Shown one piece after another: positions 51,099 through 63,223 of a stretch of 64,000 nt of DNA. Position numbers and translations under genes: made by a program. Each line of letters opens with the position of its first letter. Positions within the stretch are counted from its first letter, which is position 1. The notes beneath the pieces are model-generated. The model worked only from the letters and a program-made list of their open reading frames with translations. It made no database searches and was not told the DNA's origin. This DNA is from Eremophila alpestris peregrina (taxonomy: Eukaryota > Chordata > Aves > Passeriformes > Alaudidae), in assembly GCA_009792885.1 (NCBI GenBank), contig WMCF01000033.1, positions 3,971,344 through 4,035,343 of the forward strand. The letters are read 5' to 3'.

Positions 51099-51377
51099 AA
51101 CAGATTAAAACAAAGGATGAAAACCTCTTGTTTTTTAATACTCTTGCCAGTTCCTCTTTGTTCACGAAGATATTCCAGCTGTACTGTAACCCAGGAAGGC
51201 CTCCTGCATAACCAGGCTGTGTCTGTACTCACCATGTTTTGTGGCTCTCAGGGTTCTTTGTGCCTAGGCCCATTCACCTGGCCCATCTATGGTTCAACAT
51301 TAAAACCTGTGGCAGCTCCTTTTCTTGAAGAAGCATGCTCAGCCTGACAGAATGTGAGTTGTAGAGACATGTAGGTG

Positions 51378-51482
51378 TGCCAGTGAGGGACGTGGTTTAG
51401 GGATGGACTTGGCAGTGCTGGCTTAAGAGTTGGACTCTATGATCTTAGAGGTCTTCCAGTTTAAATAATCCTATGGTTCACT
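51378..51482 (+). mobile_element. CR1 LINE, short 3' end, plus orientation
   Basis: Contains GGGATGGACTTGGCAGTGCT, then GTTGGACTCTATGATCTTAG and GGTCTTCCAGTTTAAATAAT, with a degraded terminal CCTATGGTTC. Only about 105 bp of the 3' end remains. Confidence 0.88.
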
Positions 51483-54400
51483 GATTTGAACCTAGACTTT
51501 CATTAGTAATTGGTTTTCTCATGAAAGCAAATAAAAAGTCAACCCAATATTCTTTCCAAGACTCTTGTAACTTTGAGGAGAAAGGGCTTTTGATAGTTGA
51601 ATTCCCAAAGCAAGAGCACACTTTGTGACTTTCTAAATATGAGCAGCATGAACCACAACCCTGGCAGTGCTCTGCACACCAGTGCCATCCCGTCAGGGTA
51701 CCAGAGCCCTCCACAGCTGATGGATGAGTTATTTTGGCAGATGCAGGATTTCTCTGCATAGTTCTTACCAAATAATTCTGCTCTCTGGGGAATTTAACAG
51801 CAAAACCGCCTTTGATTTCTGTGTTAAGTGCTTGAAAAATTCCACCTGCAATAAGGTGAGTGTGGCAGACATTTACATGAAAAGGATTGTCAGCAATTGA
51901 GAGATGGGACATTCCAAATTCTGATCAGAAGCCAAATTCATTGAGCATACAGGGCATTTATATAGGGTTTTTCTAATATGGCATTTATATAGGGTTCTTT
52001 CTTTGGTAACAATTTCTCATTAGTTATACATTCTTTATGACATCAGTTACTTGGTAATCATTACAAAGTTTCACAACACATTTCTTGGTCACTTCTACCC
52101 CAGGGAGCCTTTATCTGTGTCTGCCTCTCCCATGGTTTCAGCTCGATCAGGCCAAAGATACCAGGCTCCTTTACCAGTTCCCTTAAACTCTCTGTTTCAT
52201 TCCCCATTCATAAAGGATAAAAAGCTAATTTTGGCTCTGAATTCCGGAGAAATTGAAGTAGATGGCATGTCATGGATAGGATAACTCATGTCAATAAGGC
52301 CATGAGAACATGCACTGTACCAAGTCTCTAAATTATTTTTGCCACATAATTAAACATGCAAGTGTAATTAAACTCTATATCTATCAAGCTTAGTCCATGT
52401 CAAAATGTGACTTGATTTAGCCTTGTGTCTCTAGTAGAAGTTCTGTGCCAGGCTATGTAAGTAATACTCATTTAAAAGCTTTCTGTAACCTCATAAAATA
52501 ATATTTCTGAATACATGAAATAAATCAGTGTTTTCAGATGAGGACAAGAATGCTTTTAATTCCCTAAATGTTTATCAGGAGAAGAGGGCTTTACCTCACC
52601 TGTAGCTGGAACAGTCTCTCTGGGCTCTTTACACATATGATAATAAATACCAGCTTAAATATGTTCATTTTTGGATGAGATATATTTCTCTCGAGAAGTA
52701 TCTTTCATTTAAGTATAAGTGGAACCAGGGTGAACAGTTCAGATGTGAATGTATATATTTCATATGACTCTATCTGATAATATGAAACCCAGCCATGATA
52801 TGCCATCTGTATCCTATAAAAGTAAACTTTTGTGTCTTTGTTTTTTGAAGATTTTTTACATAAAGAGATTTAATGAGGTTGATACTTTCAATGAAAAATT
52901 TATCATTTCAGCTTCCTTTTAAAACCAGAAGCCCTTACAAGGTCTTGTATCTATAACTGGCAAAAACATCTTGTTTGTACATAATTTATTCATTTTGCAT
53001 CCTGTCTAGGTAAACACGGTATCTATAGACTATTTCAAAACAAATTTTGAATGGGGAGGTAAGTTTATATTTAATAACTTTCTTAATTTCCTAAAAATGT
53101 TCAGTTTACTTAAATAAAAGCAACTACCTACAGACTCAGGAATCTAACCCAAACTTCCAAATTTTATACTACTTTACCCTTATGATTACAGAATAGATCA
53201 CTACAGTCAAAGGTCAAAGGGGGAGCTCTGTCACTTTTTCTGTTGTTACCTGAACATGTGAGCACACATGCTATAGTCTACAGAAAACAATGCCTGTTTG
53301 CTGTAACCAGGAACAAAAAACCCAAGAGAGATCTGATCTTCATGCGCCCACTGCAGAGCTCCTTCAGTGTTTCTTCACCCAGAGCCTGGGGAAAACACAG
53401 CCCCCTTCCCTGCTGTCCCCTCCAACAGCTGCTGCAGTTTGTGATTAGGATGGTGCTTTGTGTGGGGTAAATGAGTGTGCAGCTCAAAGCACCACCACTC
53501 ATTTCACATCTAGGACCTCAGCCAACTTGTACCCAGGGCATGGGTTCCTACTGGAGCTCTACCAATGCTATTCTCCATGCTCTGCTCACATCTCCCTGGC
53601 CCACACCTCTTTCCCTAGTTTCCTACAGAACATCTGGCAACACCTTCTCATCATGCATTGGAAATGCACTCACGTAGTGATGCGTTCTTGCATTTGTTTA
53701 GCCTGAAATATTTTTGTGTTTGTTAAAAATGGCCTGCACTCTGTTTATGAGTCTAGATAAAATACATGCTCAATAAATGTAAAATGTCAGTAAATGGTAA
53801 AACAGTATTTATAACTGGGCCAGTCATTATAGACCAAACATTGAGTTATAGTGCTGTGTTGCAGCTTTACAAATTATATGGTATCTGAACAGAGGAATCG
53901 ATATGTCACAATTTTGAATTACTTGGCACCTTTTAATTTCCAGAGATAATCTTGCTTCAGATCTTGACATGCATCACTGGGCCAGACAGGAAGTGGGCCC
54001 CATGACAGCACTGGTTCCTGTCTTCCAGGGCTCAGTAGGCTACATGCAAATATCCTGTGCAGCAGATCTTTCAGATATGTGCTCTACACGTCATCCTCAG
54101 CTAGATGCTAACATGCAATTCAGTGCTGAAAATCTAGTTCACTGTAGTTGAAAAAGGGAGCTAGTTCCAAGTCCTCCAATGTGGACTGAATTTGTGGTCT
54201 CAGACTCATCCTTGGTGAAAAGATTGTTGGTTGTTGGGCCCCAAAAGGGAAATTACTCCACCATACACATTATTGAAGACTGACTCACACAAGATGGAAA
54301 AAGGTGGTGCAAAGGCTGAAGCACTGTCTCTCCTTAAAGAAGATCCAAGTAGTGTGGTTTGGGGCAGTTCAGGGAAGTGCTGCTGCATCTGCTTGCTGCT

Positions 54401-55594
54401 TTCTGTGGTACTCTCTGGTCAACTGTCACCAGCAGGCTCATTCAGTTTTTCATGACCTTACCCAACAGTTATCAAAAAAAAAATTCACATATTGCTTACT
54501 TGTTAAATTCTCAGTTTGCTCTTAAGGACAGCCAAGCTGAGCCTGAGTGCATCTGGGGAGCCTGTATAAAGTTTCTCCAGCTGCAGGTTTTGAGTGATGA
54601 TTCCTTGCTTTAGAATTGACTTTTACACACACTCAGCTATTCGGTCAAATGCATACTCATGCAATATGCAAACACAACATTAAAGGCGAAGAATTTTAAA
54701 TGCTGGTATTTAAAATGCACATCTCCCCAGCCCATGATAATGGTACTTTAAGCATCAGCATTCCTCTCAGCTGAAAAAGCCTTCCTCCTCCCTCCCCTCT
54801 GCCCTTAGTGCTTAGGCTCCACACACTTCACAGCCCATCCTGTTCCCCACACTGAGCCCCTATGCTCCCCATGCACCTCTTCACGGTCCTGGAGCCTCCA
54901 GCCTCTCCTCCTTGCTCCTGCTCTCCCTTTTGGATCCTCTTCCTAAACACTGATGCATTTTTAGATTTCTTCAGATCTACTGGTGACACGAGGGCTGTTC
55001 AATATAGAAGACTCAGAAATGTTATATGCAAACCATGTATTTATAAACTTAGTCTATTTACATGGACTCGTTAACTGTAGGGGATGTCCAAATAAGTAGC
55101 ATGGGTGTTAAAGCTCTCAAGGTTAAAAATGAGGTTGGTCAATCTGTAAGAGGAAAATGACCATGTGCTGCAGAAAGTCTCACCTGGGAGCTAGGTACTG
55201 AATGCCTGTTCTTAAAATAATGCTAAACATAAGAGTTGTTATTGATCCCTTCTGTTCAGATGACACTCACTCTTCCTAAGCTACATTTGGTTTTCCCCTC
55301 TGCTCGATCTTAATTCTTTTCTTCCAGGCCATCAAAGGCACCAGATATAATAAACTAAAATGCGCTTTCTCTGGAAGTACAGTAATTGAGAGGGAGACAA
55401 ATAGATAAGTGACTATCTGAGGACTGTAGGAGAGATTCTGGCTTACCCAGCACAGAGATTTTGCAGGAATGGCACTATATTTGCAGAGCCTAATGAAAGT
55501 GAGCCAAGGCTGCAATACAATCAGCAAGGCCTGTCACTGAGGTATGGGATATCAGCATATTTACTGAAGTCCCATACCTAACACTACATGTTTA

Positions 55595-55625
55595 GAGGAG
55601 AGAGAGAGAGAAGAGGAAGAGAGCT
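55595..55625. repeat. GA-rich purine tract
   Basis: Interrupted (GA)n with GGAAG insertions: low-complexity sequence. Confidence 0.8.
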
Positions 55626-57057
55626 GAGCCCAATTGATGATGATCTGCTGTGAGAAGGAAAATGTCCTAACTCCCTCCCTTGGCCTCTGCCTGCCACCTT
55701 CCACGGCCCCAGCCACAGCACAGGCCTTCCAAGGTTTCTCACTTTCTCCCTATGCCAGGAGGGGCTGTGCTGCTTGGCAGCTGCCTGGTACAGCCCCAAT
55801 CCAGCTCTCCCACTGCCAGTCCTTTCCCCAGCAGGACAGCAATGGTCATGCACTGGCTGAGATGGCTCTTTCATATGTTGGCATGAATCTCATCATGTTT
55901 TGGCCCATTTTGGACTGTCGCCTATAACCAGCATAATTCAGACAGAAAATTACTTCAGAATGGAGAAAAAAAGACATCTGAGACAACTCTGGTTAACAGC
56001 AAGCATTCCCAAATGACTGCATGTCTTGATAGCTCTTAAAGTACCCTGGATTTATTTCTGTTTGGAGGTAAAGGCTTTCAGTTCCAGTTTATAAATGGCT
56101 CAAGATGTTACTAGACAAACAGAAATAAAGAACTGTGTAGAGGTTTCCCCTCTCTGCTTCCACTGATGATTCTGAAGCAGGAAGCCATTCTAATGCTAAG
56201 AGGTAGATTTTTTTGTATGGTTTATTTTCCCATATTATTTCTCTTCCCAGGATGTGCTGAAGGTTCAGTGACTGTCTTGCTTTTCCTCATCACTGCACAG
56301 ATATGCCCCCTGTCCTGTGCAAACACTAATGTTTCACTTCAGAGACACACTGAGCTTTCAGAAGACTTTGGCAGGTGCCTCACCAGAAGCTCAAGACTGG
56401 CCCCAGGTTAACATGTGCTTAACATGAGCATCTGAGCTAAGGGACCTTGTCAAACCCTGACTCTCAAGCACCCTCACAATTACTTTCCTACACAGCTCCA
56501 TGATTTATGGGACATGGTTTCTCCTCCAGGTGATCTCCTTTTCACAGCAAGGTATCCCAGTCACAAGCCCTGTCTGGCTGATCCCACTGTTGACATCCAC
56601 ATCCCTCACCTGCACCCCTTTGGCATCCCCCTTGTATCATAGCCTTCTCAGCATTAACTTCACCACTGCAAATAGCCTAGGAAGTACCTGATGACAAAAG
56701 AAGAAAAATCTAGGATTTGCAGCAGCTACGTTTCTATGGAGCATTCAACAATTTTAACTGCAGAAGAGACTGTGAGAATCACTATTATGTAAGAATATGT
56801 TTAGGCTGCAATCTGGGCAGTTAAAAATATAACTCTATTCAATGAGGTTAATGGCTTTTTCCCAGTTTAAAAACAGAGGTCCTGTCTTTCATCTTCCAAA
56901 CCCCTCAAATCCATGAGTTCATGGTGCTCTGTACCACTTCTTTGGTATTCTTCCATGGCAATGAAGTAGCCTATCCCCATACTTTGGCAGAGGATTCTTC
57001 CTTATTTATTCCATTTACTCTACTCCATGAATTTCAACAAAGGAAATACAGGAATGC

Positions 57058-57092
57058 AAAAAAAAAAAAAAAAAAACAGAGAGAGAGAGAGA
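57058..57092. repeat. Poly(A)19 followed by (AG)n
   Basis: Nineteen A (57058-57076), a C, then alternating AG to 57092. No retroposed body is recognisable upstream, so it is probably a simple repeat and not a retrocopy tail. Confidence 0.85.
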
Positions 57093-57639
57093 AAGGGCTC
57101 TAGCATTTTTAGTGCACTGTGATCACAAAAAGACATTTGGAGCTGATTAGTCAGGCCACCCTCCTAGATGAAACTTACTGGATACCCGTCCCATCCCAAG
57201 ATTAGACCTTCATACACCTGTCCCTTTATTTTTTTTCTTCTTCCAAGTGATCCCTGCTATTTGCTCATATCATGCATTTATTTTCCTCAGTTGTTGCTCT
57301 GATTTTTCATAAACACAAATGATGCTGACTGACCATCACACCCTGTCACTTGTACCATAAAAGATGATTCTGGACTCCACGATGGCCTCTCATCCCTATC
57401 ACTCTGCACACTTCAACACACTTCAACAAACGTGATCCCAAATAGGATCTTTCTACAGATGGGCAGCTGGAAACCCTGTGTCACACTCACTGATGGAAAG
57501 AAATGTTTAGTTTGACTTAATTACCTCAGCCATTTACCACAGTGTCCAATGAGAACCCTTCCATTCTGTGACATCCCTGGGGGCATATACCCCCTTCAGC
57601 CATGCAGGCATTTTAAAAGCCTCTGGGAGCTGTACAGTC

Positions 57640-58020
57640 AGTCTGCATGCTGATCTATGATGAGTAAATGTTGCTCCAACAGTTTTTGTCGGTGCTAATT
57701 TACTTGCTTTGTTTGTTTGCTTGGGGTTTTAATAATTGTATTAAAAGTCTTTGCTGCTGATGTATTTGACATTGTGCCATTGGTCCATTAGGATTTGGTT
57801 GAGTGTTGTGCATTATTTTTAATTTGCATTCACAGTATGCTCTGTAATAACTCCCACTGAATTCCAGCAATGGATGCTGTGAATTTGTATTAACAACAGA
57901 GCTGTTTTGTGCAACTGTAGTAAAATTCTTTTCAAAAGAATACTTAGTGCATCATCTCCTTTAGCGAAGGAGATCAGAGTTCCAAATAACAGAGAGACTT
58001 GCAAATTGTTCCTGGGCTAA
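57640..58020. promoter_or_regulatory. Candidate conserved non-coding element
   Basis: Non-repetitive AT-rich block with homeodomain-type cores and an exact octamer ATTTGCAT (57822-57829), without an open frame of interest. It lies about 4.8 kb upstream of the ST8SIA6 start. Proposed only because its composition resembles vertebrate non-coding enhancers; no alignment was possible. Confidence 0.25.
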
Positions 58021-58798
58021 TTGTAATGGAAAGATTCATATTGGACGGAAATCATTGGCACAAGATGCTGTTGATGCCAGAAGTTTACATGGTTTCAAAG
58101 AGCAATTAGACACAATTATAGAAGAAAAATCCATGAAAGGCAACTAAACGCACAGCTAGCTCTAGTTCAGAAATTCCCTGAACCACTGATTGCTGGAAGC
58201 TGAGAAAGGGTCCTAGGGATGGATCACTGCACAGTTCTTCCCTGGGATTGTGCTACTGGGCACTGTCTGAAGAACACACTGTTCTAGTCTGACCCAGTAT
58301 GGCCTTTTGCATAGTGTCATGTCAAGATGTCGTGCTGAGAGCCTTTAGGAAGAAAAGAGAATGGGGAAAAAATTATCTCCCTCAGGTTAACAACTTCAAG
58401 CTTTTCTATTTCGGAATTAAAATCCATCTTTGCACTAATTGTAATTCAGATCCTCTTGGCCCATCAGCCTCCTTTGGAAAAGCATACACACCGGGCTGAA
58501 CTAGTCATGGGCACATGCCTGCAGTGCCTTTAATTGGATGAAGGCTCACACAGTGGCTGGCAGTACAGCACTCATTTTCAGTAGTTACTGGCCTCAAGTT
58601 ACAGGATGCATTTTTGGCAATGAGTATTCATCTGCCATTGGGCTGGATCATGATTGCTAAAGAAGAGATGCTGGTTTCTCAGCTAAACTAAAAAAAGGAA
58701 TCTGGTGAAGTGCACACAATATCTTATTCTGACGGATATAAAAACACAGCTTACAACAGTGAAAAAACATTAACGTTGTGCACAAAAAGCAAGTCCTG
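58021..58798. other. Intergenic, no feature seen
   Basis: AT-rich unique-looking sequence without recognisable genes or repeats. Confidence 0.5.
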
Positions 58799-58928
58799 CT
58801 GTTGGTTAGAACAGGGAGCTAAAAACACCAGGTCATGGGTTCCATTCCCATACAGGTCATTCACTTAAGAGTTGGACTCGATGATCCTTGTCTGTCCCTT
58901 CCAACTCAGAATATTCTGTGATTCTATA
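58799..58928 (+). mobile_element. tRNA-Ile/CR1 composite SINE (TguSINE1-like)
   Basis: The head, from GTTGGTTAGAACAGGGAGCT through the CTAAAAACACC segment and GGTTCCATTCCCATACAGGT, aligns along its length with tRNA-Ile from the D arm to the acceptor. The pol III B box GGTTCCATTCC lies at 58838-58848. After the tRNA-like 3' end a CR1 tail follows: TTAAGAGTTGGACTCGATGA, then CCCTTCCAACTCAGAATATT and TCTGTGATTCTATA. This head-tail fusion is the design of TguSINE1 described from zebra finch. The first ~20 bases of the tRNA part are missing or unrecognisable, so the copy is 5'-truncated or decayed, and no clear flanking duplication is seen. Not a functional tRNA gene. Confidence 0.9.
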
Positions 58929-61790
58929 AGTATGACATGTTCTGAGACACCCAGAGTCCTGAAGTCTTCTCCATGTGCCCCGATTTTTTCTCACCTTGAC
59001 CTTCTCCAAAGAGTGAATGGTGCTTGACTAGATGAGTCATCACTGGCACACTTGATGAGCATCTCAAAGTAATAGTACATGTAACTGCTTTTAAACACCT
59101 AATAATTTAGCTAGGTTTATGCGGATCTCAATACACTGTTTGCTGTCTGAAATTAGTTATTAAATTATTATTTTAATAAAGCCTAATTTTTAAGTTTAGG
59201 ACACAAAGTTCTGTCCTAAAAATACAGAGAAAAACATTAAGGCAAGATAAGAAGCAGAGCAGCAACAGCCACACAAGGTGATTATTTGGTTTGAACATTT
59301 TTTTTTATTTTAACAAGGTACAGGAATGCATTGCTTTTTGCAATTTTGCTTTAGTGGGATGACTGGGGCCATTTGATGTCGTGGAGACTGGCAGACGGCA
59401 CCTCAGTTCTTGCAGTTTATCATTATGTAAAACCACGTTGCCCAAAACTGTGGGTGGAAATAAATGAAGTTGTGAAACGCAATGAACCAATGACTTTCTC
59501 CCAGTTTGAAACACATATGTTTCAGTTTTGTGAATTTGCTGGAAGTTTTTTTGCTAAAAGTAGTCACATTGTGAGTGCACTAAACATACCAAAATAGTTG
59601 TCTCACACCAACACCTCACTCTGGGGCCTCTTATGCTTCCCCAGAACATGTGACTCCAGTTTCACTGAACATCTTTAGTACCTTTCTCTTCTTCTTAATT
59701 GTAAGTCGTTTCTCCTCCTATTTGCAATAACTAATATCCCTGTGACAGCCATTGCTTAGATGAGAAGGCAGCACTAGGAAAGCATTTAATGAACATTAAT
59801 TGCTTCTTAATATGATTTAGCTGCTGGAAATAAGAAGGCTAAGCTGGCTCCATGTGACCAGCAGCCCCACAGGCACCTCCACCAGACTCCTTTTGAGATG
59901 CAATCCTGCTGACCTGGGGGACAGCAGCCTTTCATGGATGATAACCAAGGCTGCATTCTGCTTTTCCAAATTAGCAGCTAAGTAAGGCTGTAGGAGTTCA
60001 GTAACAAAGTCATGATGATACCACCTGGCTGATTAGTGATCTCTTCCTTCTGTGCAAGCCAGCAATTATCAATTCCTGCTGACTTCAGAAGCTAATGGGA
60101 ATCAAAGGATGGGGGATGCTGCCAAGATGCAGAAGCTTCCAGCTGTGAGGAGGATGACGAGATGGGACACAGACTCTATGTACACTGCTAAGTCTCTGTC
60201 TTTTCCCATGTGGCATGTTTGGCACCTGTGCCTTTATAATTTTGACCCTCCACATTACATTACCATCACTTTTGACATGGCAACACAATGTGAGAGAAAC
60301 TTGGTCTTTTGAATCCAGCATTCCTAAATTTGAATTCTGATTCACCATTGATTCTCATCTCACCCTTTAGTAGGGTCACTAACCTTTCTACTAAGCTGCT
60401 GTGCCAGGAAATTAAGGCTGCTAACATTTAAAGATACTGTAACAATCAATCAATACATGTTTGTAAACTTGTTAGTAAACAACAAGCACCAAATGCCAAG
60501 TCTAATTTAAACACATCGAGTTTATAATCTTCCAATTTTCTTTGCAAGAACTTTAGTATGACACAAAGATTAACCTTCTGATCTCTGGGGAAAAAAAATC
60601 TTTACTGGTATTATAGACTAGTGTTGGCAGCAGACCTCTAACTTGAAATATGATGTCCTCACTGGCATCGCTAAATTTCCCATGGATTAGCTGACAGTGA
60701 TACCTCAGGACTCAAGGGAAAACTGTATTGCAGAGGGAAATTACTAATCTTTTTCTGGACTGTAATTCTTAGTCTTCTTTCATTCAGAGCTGGAATTGAA
60801 TACCACTAGGCTTTTAAGATGAAAGACTTATTGTTTTACACAGGGTATTTAATGGGTGTTATGAAATAGCTGATGATATCCACTAACATAAGCAGGAGCC
60901 TTCATGCTTTATAGAGGTGATGGGGGACTGGTATTTCTAGTATCTGCTAATCAATAAACATACACATATCTTGAAAAGCTTAACTGTTGGCTCCCTACTT
61001 GTTCGTGTACTGTGTCAATTGGTTTTATAGGATAGGCCCAAAGCAAGCCTTGGAAATGGTGATGAATCACGTTCACATTCCAGACGTTTATGATTCATGA
61101 CAATCTCCTTCAGGACTTCCAAAGTCTTCACACTGGCTTTGTTTCGCTATTACATCTAAGTACCTCATAGCTAAGAAGACAACTGAGCTGTGCTCCCAGG
61201 AGGACAGTGCAATGAGCCAGTGAGATACCTGCAGCCCCTTGGGACACCAACAGCCAACTGCTTCTAGCTCCATCCCATTAGCACCCAAAGCCCTGTTTGC
61301 CAGCAAGCTAACAAATGCTCCAAAAATATCATTAGATGTTTCCCTGCATACCCCATCACAATCACAGATGGTGCTGTGCTGCTCCTCTGGTGCACTATAG
61401 GCATGCTGCCTCTTATTGTCGTATCTAACCACTCACAATACCAAGTCTGTGTTACTTCGTTAATATAGTTGCACCAGAGTTCTTTGAGACTCTCTAGCCA
61501 TTGTTTGATGAGCAGCAGCTCCAAGGCTTTAGGAAATGCTCACAGATATAGAAAACATGATGGATAGGGAAGAATCTGCTAAGCAAGGTGCCAGACAGCT
61601 CACGATTGAAAGGCTGCTGTAAGTCACAGCATCTCTTCTACCCTCTTTTAATAAAGGGGGCCTCGTTATTGGCACCTTGTCATCTTACTCAGTTTCTCAT
61701 ACCACTGGCTGGCTTGTGAAAGCACGCACCGTTAGGTAGAAAGACACAAGCTTACTACAGAAACATTTCGTTACCAAAACCACCACAAAT
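58929..61790. other. Intergenic
   Basis: About 2.9 kb with no supported gene or repeat. Open frames at 59373-59597 (plus) and 61088-61524 (minus) have no recognised family and are within chance length. Confidence 0.55.
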
Positions 61791-62298
61791 CATAGACTCA
61801 AAAAATGTTTAGGGTTGGAAGTGACCTTACAGATCATCTAGTTCCAGCCACCCCTTGCCATAAGCAGGGACACCTTTCACTAGCTCAGATCGATCCAAGG
61901 TAGCCTTGAACACTTCCAGGGATGGGGCATCCACAGCTTCTCTGGGCAATCTGTTCCAGTGCCTCACTACGAAACTAGTAAAGAATATCTTCCTAATATT
62001 CCACCTAAACCTGCCTTCTTTCAGTTTAAAGCCATCCTGCTTGTCCTATTACTTCAAGCCCTTGCTAAAAAGTCCCTCTCCAGCTTTCTTGCAGGCTTTT
62101 TTTCAGGTACCAGAAGGCTGTAACAAGGTTCCCCCAGAACCTTTTCCAGGCTGGATCCCCTCAGCTCTCTCCGCCTGTCTCCACAACATAGGTGTTCAAT
62201 CCCTGAGATCATGTTCATGGCTCTCCTCTGAACAGGTCCAGATCCTTCGCATGCTCGGAGGGCCCCAGAGCTGCACACAATATTCCACTGGGGTCATT
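61791..62298 (-). mobile_element. CR1 LINE, 3' fragment, minus orientation
   Basis: The plus strand starts CATAGACTCA and runs through the reverse complement of the CR1 3' region: CATCCACAGCTTCTCTGGGC, a CTGTTCCAGTGCCTCAC segment, AAAAAGTCCCTCTCCAGCTT and CCCCAGAGCTGCACACAATA. About 510 bp, 5'-truncated, ending about 90 bp before the ST8SIA6 CpG island. Open frames at 61906-62340 and 62054-62278 lie within or across it. Confidence 0.94.
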
Positions 62299-62808
62299 TT
62301 TATCTACAATACACGTCTTTTTATAACACACCTTTTATAAGACAAAACATGGGACACGTACTTTTTAATTCAGATAAAGAGCTACTGAAGCAGCAGGGGC
62401 TTCACTACACCAGCCACGGGGCAGGGCTGCCCGCCCTCGCTGGGCAAGCTCCGCACCCTGCTCCCGCCGCCGTCCCGCACGGCGCCCCTCTTCCCTGTTA
62501 AAGTTCGGGCAGTTCCGACTCCCTCGCTCCACCACCCTCGACACCGGGAAGCGGCCCGGGAAGGAGCCCCAGCGGCTGCCCGGGTGCCGCCCTCACGCCG
62601 GCCGAGCCCCGCCAGCACCAGCGGGCCGGGCCCGCGCGGCGGCCGCGGCGGGAGAGGAGGGGGGGCCGATGGCGGCGGCGCAGGGCTGCGGGCGAGGGGC
62701 GGAGCGCACAGACCCTGTGGCTGCCATGGCCGCCTCCCCCTCCCCGCTGCCTCCCTTATATACTATGGGGCGGCCGTAGCTGCGACGGGCGCCGCTGCCG
62801 AGCGCACC

Positions 62809-62903
62809 ATGCGGGCTGTCATCGCCATGGCCGTGGCGCTGGGCAGCGGGCTGCTGGGAGGCTGCCTCCTGCGCCTGGGCGGCCAGCAGCCCCTCCGCGC
62901 CAG
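62809..62903 (+). CDS. ST8SIA6: ST8SIA6 coding exon 1 (alpha-2,8-sialyltransferase 6, partial)
   Basis: ST8SIA6 (family GT29) adds alpha-2,8-linked sialic acid, mainly to O-glycans, in the Golgi. This exon encodes MRAVIAMAVALGSGLLGGCL and on to QPLRA plus two bases of Arg32: a two-residue cytosolic tail, a hydrophobic signal-anchor (about residues 4-23) and the start of the stem. That matches a type II Golgi enzyme and the MRPGG-type start of the mammalian protein. Donor CAG|GTAGGG. Identity rests on exon 2 similarity, the position downstream of HACD1 in the same orientation, and the signal-anchor layout. The catalytic sialyl motifs lie in later exons beyond the window. Confidence 0.83.
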
Positions 62904-63130
62904 GTAGGGCGGCCGGGCGGCCTCGCCCGCGGTCCGGAGCCGGCCGGGGAGGGCGGGAGGAGCGGGACGAGCCCCGCAGGAGGGGGGGGGGCAAGCCTGG
63001 CGCGGTGCCCCCGGCTCGGTCCGGCGCTGGCGGCTGGGAGCGGGTCGTGGGCAGGAGAGCGGCGCCGCTCGCGCCGGGTGATGTTCAGTCACTGCTCCTG
63101 ACAACTTTGTTTTCCCGTCTCGCTTGCCAG
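62904..63130 (+). other. ST8SIA6: ST8SIA6 intron 1 (227 nt)
   Basis: Short GC-rich intron between GTAGGG and CTTGCCAG. Its length, wholly inside the CpG island, is plausible. Confidence 0.75.
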
Positions 63131-63223
63131 GGGCTGGGAGGAGGCAGGAGTAGCGGCTGTCACGCCGAAAGTGGTGCGAGCCCTCAGGTCTCCCCTGACG
63201 CCCCTTCCTCAGAGCGAGAGCAG
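63131..63223 (+). CDS. ST8SIA6: ST8SIA6 coding exon 2 (partial gene)
   Basis: Joined in phase to exon 1, it encodes GWEEAGVAAVTPKVVRALRS and then PLTPLPQSES, ending two bases into a codon at CAG|GTACGG. The segment VVRALRSPLTPLP resembles the human stem region (AALRTLRSPATAVP), which is the main evidence for the gene identity. It lies in the stem between the membrane anchor and the catalytic domain, a part that evolves quickly. The 93-nt length and both splice borders are consistent. Confidence 0.8.

Larger units (their letters stand above)
46271..51377. other. Intergenic
   Basis: No supported gene. It contains a GC-richer patch at 47450-47680, a T-rich run at about 48826-48846, a 109-codon Lys-rich open frame at 48921-49250, a locally CpG-containing patch at 49600-49940 and two microsatellites listed separately. 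Confidence 0.55.
51483..57639. other. Intergenic
   Basis: No supported gene in about 6 kb. A 17-bp direct repeat (GGCATTTATATAGGGTT at 51953-51969 and 51980-51996), a purine-rich GA tract at about 55595-55625 and an A/AG run at 57058-57092 are the visible structures. The 144-codon minus-strand frame at 51478-51912 is discussed under findings. Confidence 0.55.

Noticed and set aside
51002..51347. Open frames with runs of Phe, Leu or Lys
   Set aside because: Created by the (TTC)10 microsatellite.
58799..58860. Functional tRNA-Ile gene
   Set aside because: The 5' acceptor strand is missing, the anticodon loop is altered and the sequence runs directly into a CR1 tail, so it is a SINE.
61906..62340. 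144-codon open frame upstream of ST8SIA6
   Set aside because: Reads antisense through a CR1 copy.
62584..62808. Upstream extension of ST8SIA6
   Set aside because: Open only from a GTG; it would bury the signal-anchor behind about 75 Gly/Arg-rich residues, unlike the family.
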